DNA of 8,455 bases from an uncultured Chitinophagaceae bacterium. Its GTDB lineage: Bacteria > Bacteroidota > Bacteroidia > Chitinophagales > Chitinophagaceae. Of this stretch, positions 6,864 through 8,455 are shown piece after piece (the stretch's first letter is position 1; the number at the start of each line of letters is the position of its first letter). The notes beneath the pieces were generated by a model. The model did not search any database, had not been told where the DNA came from, and worked only from the letters and a program-made list of their open reading frames with translations. Where the stretch lies: the NCBI GenBank assembly GCA_937897585.1, contig CALCNY010000290.1, positions 1-8,455 on the forward strand. Direction: 5' to 3'. The position numbers and the translations under genes were made by a program.

Positions 6864-7484
6864 ATGACTTATCATTACCTCGCCCTCGGCGATAGTTATA
6901 CAATAGGAGAGCAAGTGCCTTTGCACGATAGCTTCCCATATCAAACGGTGCAATTATTACGTAAACATTTTGCAGGTAGATATAAATTCCTTGCTCCTGA
7001 AATTATTGCCAAAACAGGCTGGACAACAGATGAAAAGAAGCATCATATTTCAAATATCACATTATTAGAAAAATATGATTTCGTGAGTTTGTTGATTGGC
7101 GTCAATAATCAATACAGAGGCAGATCGGTTGAAAATTACAAAGAAGAATTTACGCATTTATTACAACAAGCCATAGAATTTGCAGGTGGTGTAACAAATC
7201 ACGTTTTTGTTATTAGTATTCCTGATTGGGGTAAAACACCGTTTGCGGCAGAAAGAGACATTCACAAAATCGCACAAGAAATAGATGACTACAATAATGC
7301 CTGTAAAGAAATTGCGTTAGCACATCATTGTCATTTTATTGACATCACCAGTTCACAAAGAGCGGATAGTCATTTGGAAGATTTTATTGCGGAAGATAAA
7401 TTGCATCCTTCGGGTAAGGAGTATGCTAAATGGGCGGGAAGGTTGTTTGAAGGGATTGTGAATGTTATTGAGAGTGGGTTTTAG
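6864..7484 (+). CDS. Cytoplasmic SGNH/GDSL-family hydrolase (esterase/lysophospholipase-like)
   Basis: A 206-residue protein, typical length for a compact single-domain SGNH hydrolase. Block I is LALGDSYTIGE with nucleophile S11; block II has oxyanion glycine G52 (AKTGWTT); block III is GVNN at 79-82 with N82 as the oxyanion asparagine; block V is D178-K-L-H181-P, supplying the catalytic Asp and His. The usual GxND of block III reads GVNN here. Family members hydrolyse acyl esters (lipids, acetylated sugars or thioesters); the sequence does not fix the substrate. No signal peptide or membrane segment is visible, so it is probably cytoplasmic. The ATG is chosen because the GDSY block begins only eight residues later, as is usual, and no in-frame start makes better sense. 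The gene has its own candidate promoter and faces a convergent neighbour. Confidence 0.93.
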   Translation: MTYHYLALGDSYTIGEQVPLHDSFPYQTVQLLRKHFAGRYKFLAPEIIAKTGWTTDEKKHHISNITLLEKYDFVSLLIGVNNQYRGRSVENYKEEFTHLLQQAIEFAGGVTNHVFVISIPDWGKTPFAAERDIHKIAQEIDDYNNACKEIALAHHCHFIDITSSQRADSHLEDFIAEDKLHPSGKEYAKWAGRLFEGIVNVIESGF

Positions 7485-7510
7485 CCCCCTTTAATTCCCC
7501 CGAAGGGGGA
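7482..7510 (+). repeat. Stop-codon-linked C-run/C-run/G-run repeat, copy 3 (best preserved)
   Basis: It overlaps the TAG of the hydrolase gene: TAG, CCCCCT (7485-7490), TTAAT, TCCCCC (7496-7501), GAA, GGGGGA (7505-7510). TCCCCC and GGGGGA form a perfect 6-bp stem with a GAA loop. Alternatively CCCCCT pairs with AGGGGG (7504-7509). The two pairings exclude each other. It may help end transcription, although no T-run follows immediately. Confidence 0.75.
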
Positions 7511-7519
7511 TGTGTTTGT

Positions 7520-7567
7520 GGTTTGTTGTTTTTTGTTTCACAAACAACAAACAATAAACAACAAACC
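7520..7567. terminator. Long low-GC hairpin between convergent genes (possible bidirectional terminator)
   Basis: A 19-base arm (7520-7538, a T/G-only tract) and its inverted copy (7549-7567, A/C-rich) pair with a single mismatch around a 10-base loop. The T/G and A/C composition comes from repeats of the AACAAAC type. It lies where the forward hydrolase and the reverse RhuM-Fic gene converge, which suits transcript-end formation in either direction. The T-runs are modest, so termination is inference. Confidence 0.5.
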
Positions 7568-7595
7568 AATTTACAAATTAAATTTTCTTGATTTC

Positions 7596-8455
7596 TTAAT
7601 TCTTATTTCTATTGAGAATACTAACCAGTAATTGTTTGACTGTTGCCATTTCTTCTGCTTTGCTTGAAGCAACAAAAAGCGTCAAACTGGCTAAAGCTTC
7701 GTTGCTGATAATCGTTTGACCTTTCACGTTATATAATAATTGATTTCGTTCTAAAAACAAAAGAAAGCAGGCTGCAGCAATTCTTTTATTGCCATCCACA
7801 AATGCATGATTCTTGACAATTAAATACAATAGCATTGATGCTTTTTCTTCTATACTTAAATAAATATCTTTTTTATCAAATTGCTGTTGAATTGAAGTAA
7901 TGGCGCTTATAAAACCTTCGTCTTTTTCTTTGCCAAAAAGATCTGAGTTGACATCTATTTTCATTTGCTCCACCAATTTCATGAAATTCTTGATTTCTGG
8001 ATATTTTGCTTTTTCCCTGTGATTGCCGATGTTATCCAAAGACTCATGGTCGTAGTCGTCAAGCAATTTTAAACCAAGACTAAACTGATGAAGCCATTCA
8101 AATTCTTCAGAACTAGCTTTCTCTTCAATGGCTCTACTAAGAATCCGAATGCCATCGTGTAGTACTTGTATTTCCTTGTTTTTTTGTGCTAAGCGTTTTT
8201 CATTTATAGCAACACCTTCAATGAGGTAATCTTTTAATCGTTGAGTAGCCCATTGACGGAATTCAATACCTCTTCGGCTATTCACTCTAAAACCTACTGA
8301 AATGATAACATCTAAATTAAAGTAATCTATTTCTCTTGATACCTGTCTTTTTCCTTCTTTTTGAACTGTTCGGAATTTCCGAACAGTTGAATCATGAGAA
8401 AGCTCATTAGAAAGAAAAATACTTTTAATGTGTTCGCTTATATTGGCTTTGCTTG
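7596..8455 (-). CDS. RhuM-family protein fused to a Fic/Doc domain, 5'-partial
   Basis: The reverse frame is open to the right edge; 285 residues are visible and perhaps 50 N-terminal ones are missing. The GTG at 8283-8285 is internal, because conserved RhuM sequence continues upstream (ISEHIKSIF, TVRKFRTV, YFNLDVIISVGFRVNSRRG, FRQWATQRLKDYL). RhuM proteins are named after an ORF of Salmonella pathogenicity island 3; their N-terminal part resembles phage Bro/Kila-type DNA-binding regions, and I know of no settled biochemistry. The C-terminal half is a Fic/Doc fold with active-site motif HAFVDGNKR (7782-7808). The lysine in GNKR, instead of the glycine in GNGR, is the Doc form; P1 Doc phosphorylates EF-Tu, whereas canonical Fic enzymes transfer AMP. 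The centre between the halves is charged and helical. No antitoxin gene lies on the 3' side. Family members often sit in or near type I restriction-modification loci; any such partners would be beyond the window. Confidence 0.9.
   Translation of the reverse strand, partial: SKANISEHIKSIFLSNELSHDSTVRKFRTVQKEGKRQVSREIDYFNLDVIISVGFRVNSRRGIEFRQWATQRLKDYLIEGVAINEKRLAQKNKEIQVLHDGIRILSRAIEEKASSEEFEWLHQFSLGLKLLDDYDHESLDNIGNHREKAKYPEIKNFMKLVEQMKIDVNSDLFGKEKDEGFISAITSIQQQFDKKDIYLSIEEKASMLLYLIVKNHAFVDGNKRIAAACFLLFLERNQLLYNVKGQTIISNEALASLTLFVASSKAEEMATVKQLLVSILNRNKN
8364..8388. repeat. Perfect 12-bp inverted repeat inside the RhuM coding region
   Basis: AACTGTTCGGAA (8364-8375), a central T, then TTCCGAACAGTT (8377-8388) form a perfect 25-base palindrome. 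It encodes the TVRKFRTV stretch of the RhuM N-terminal region on the reverse strand. The encoded protein is itself partly symmetric (TVR-K-FRTV), so it may be a by-product of coding constraint; a protein-binding site is also possible. Confidence 0.6.

Noticed and set aside
6821..6895. A 24-codon upstream ORF (MSPNNKRQTP...) preceded by AGGAAAA and overlapping the hydrolase start
   Set aside because: It is short, out of frame with the hydrolase, without recognisable leader-peptide features, and Shine-Dalgarno sites are weakly used in this phylum; coincidence is likelier than a regulatory leader.
8283..8285. GTG as the start codon of the RhuM-Fic protein
   Set aside because: The upstream frame continues to the window edge with conserved RhuM sequence (YFNLDVIISVGFR), so this GTG is an internal valine.
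8352..8369. TVQKEG as a Fic autoinhibitory motif (S/T)xxxE(G/N)
   Set aside because: It fits the pattern and lies N-terminal to the Fic core, but it falls within the conserved RhuM block, where a similar Q-x-E-G sequence is, as I recall, a family feature not tied to Fic fusions.

Overview
The window is AT-rich bacterial DNA that I place in the Bacteroidota (Cytophaga/Chitinophaga/Flavobacterium-like). Three things support this. Two long proteins end in the C-terminal sorting domain of the type IX (Por) secretion system, which is confined to this phylum. One upstream region carries a -33 TTTG / -7 TAnnTTTG promoter of the Bacteroidota type. Intergenic DNA carries the C-run/G-run repeats that I recall from these genomes. 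The first 12 bases match the end of an Illumina adapter, so the left edge is a contig end and not natural sequence.

Layout. Positions 12-4547 (+) hold the 3' part of a giant surface or secreted repeat protein (at least 1,511 residues, start missing). It is built from Ig-like repeats, a LamG-type jelly roll, a second jelly-roll-like domain nested inside an Ig-like repeat, two short 49-residue repeats, four PKD-like repeats and a T9SS sorting domain. A 205-base gap with a strong terminator follows. Positions 4753-6696 (+) encode a complete secreted thermolysin-type (M4) metallopeptidase, also a T9SS client. After a second terminator and a good Bacteroidota promoter comes a small cytoplasmic SGNH/GDSL hydrolase (6864-7484, +). 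Converging on it from the right edge is a 5'-truncated RhuM-Fic/Doc fusion gene (7596-8455, -).

Functional reading. The first two genes are neighbours with the same export route (Sec, then T9SS) but are separated by a terminator, so they are probably not one operon. Together they look like cell-surface adhesion/binding and extracellular proteolysis functions. The hydrolase appears to be transcribed on its own. The RhuM-Fic gene belongs to accessory or defence-type content; its partners, if any, lie beyond the right edge.

The most notable points are: an Ig-like repeat split by a 183-residue domain while its cysteine pair is retained; a stop-codon-linked C-run/C-run/G-run element after all three forward genes; loss of thermolysin calcium-site residues in the protease; and a Doc-like HxFxxGNKR motif in the RhuM fusion. 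I see no RNA genes, insertion sequences, CRISPR arrays or origins. No gene-free stretch exceeds 300 bases.
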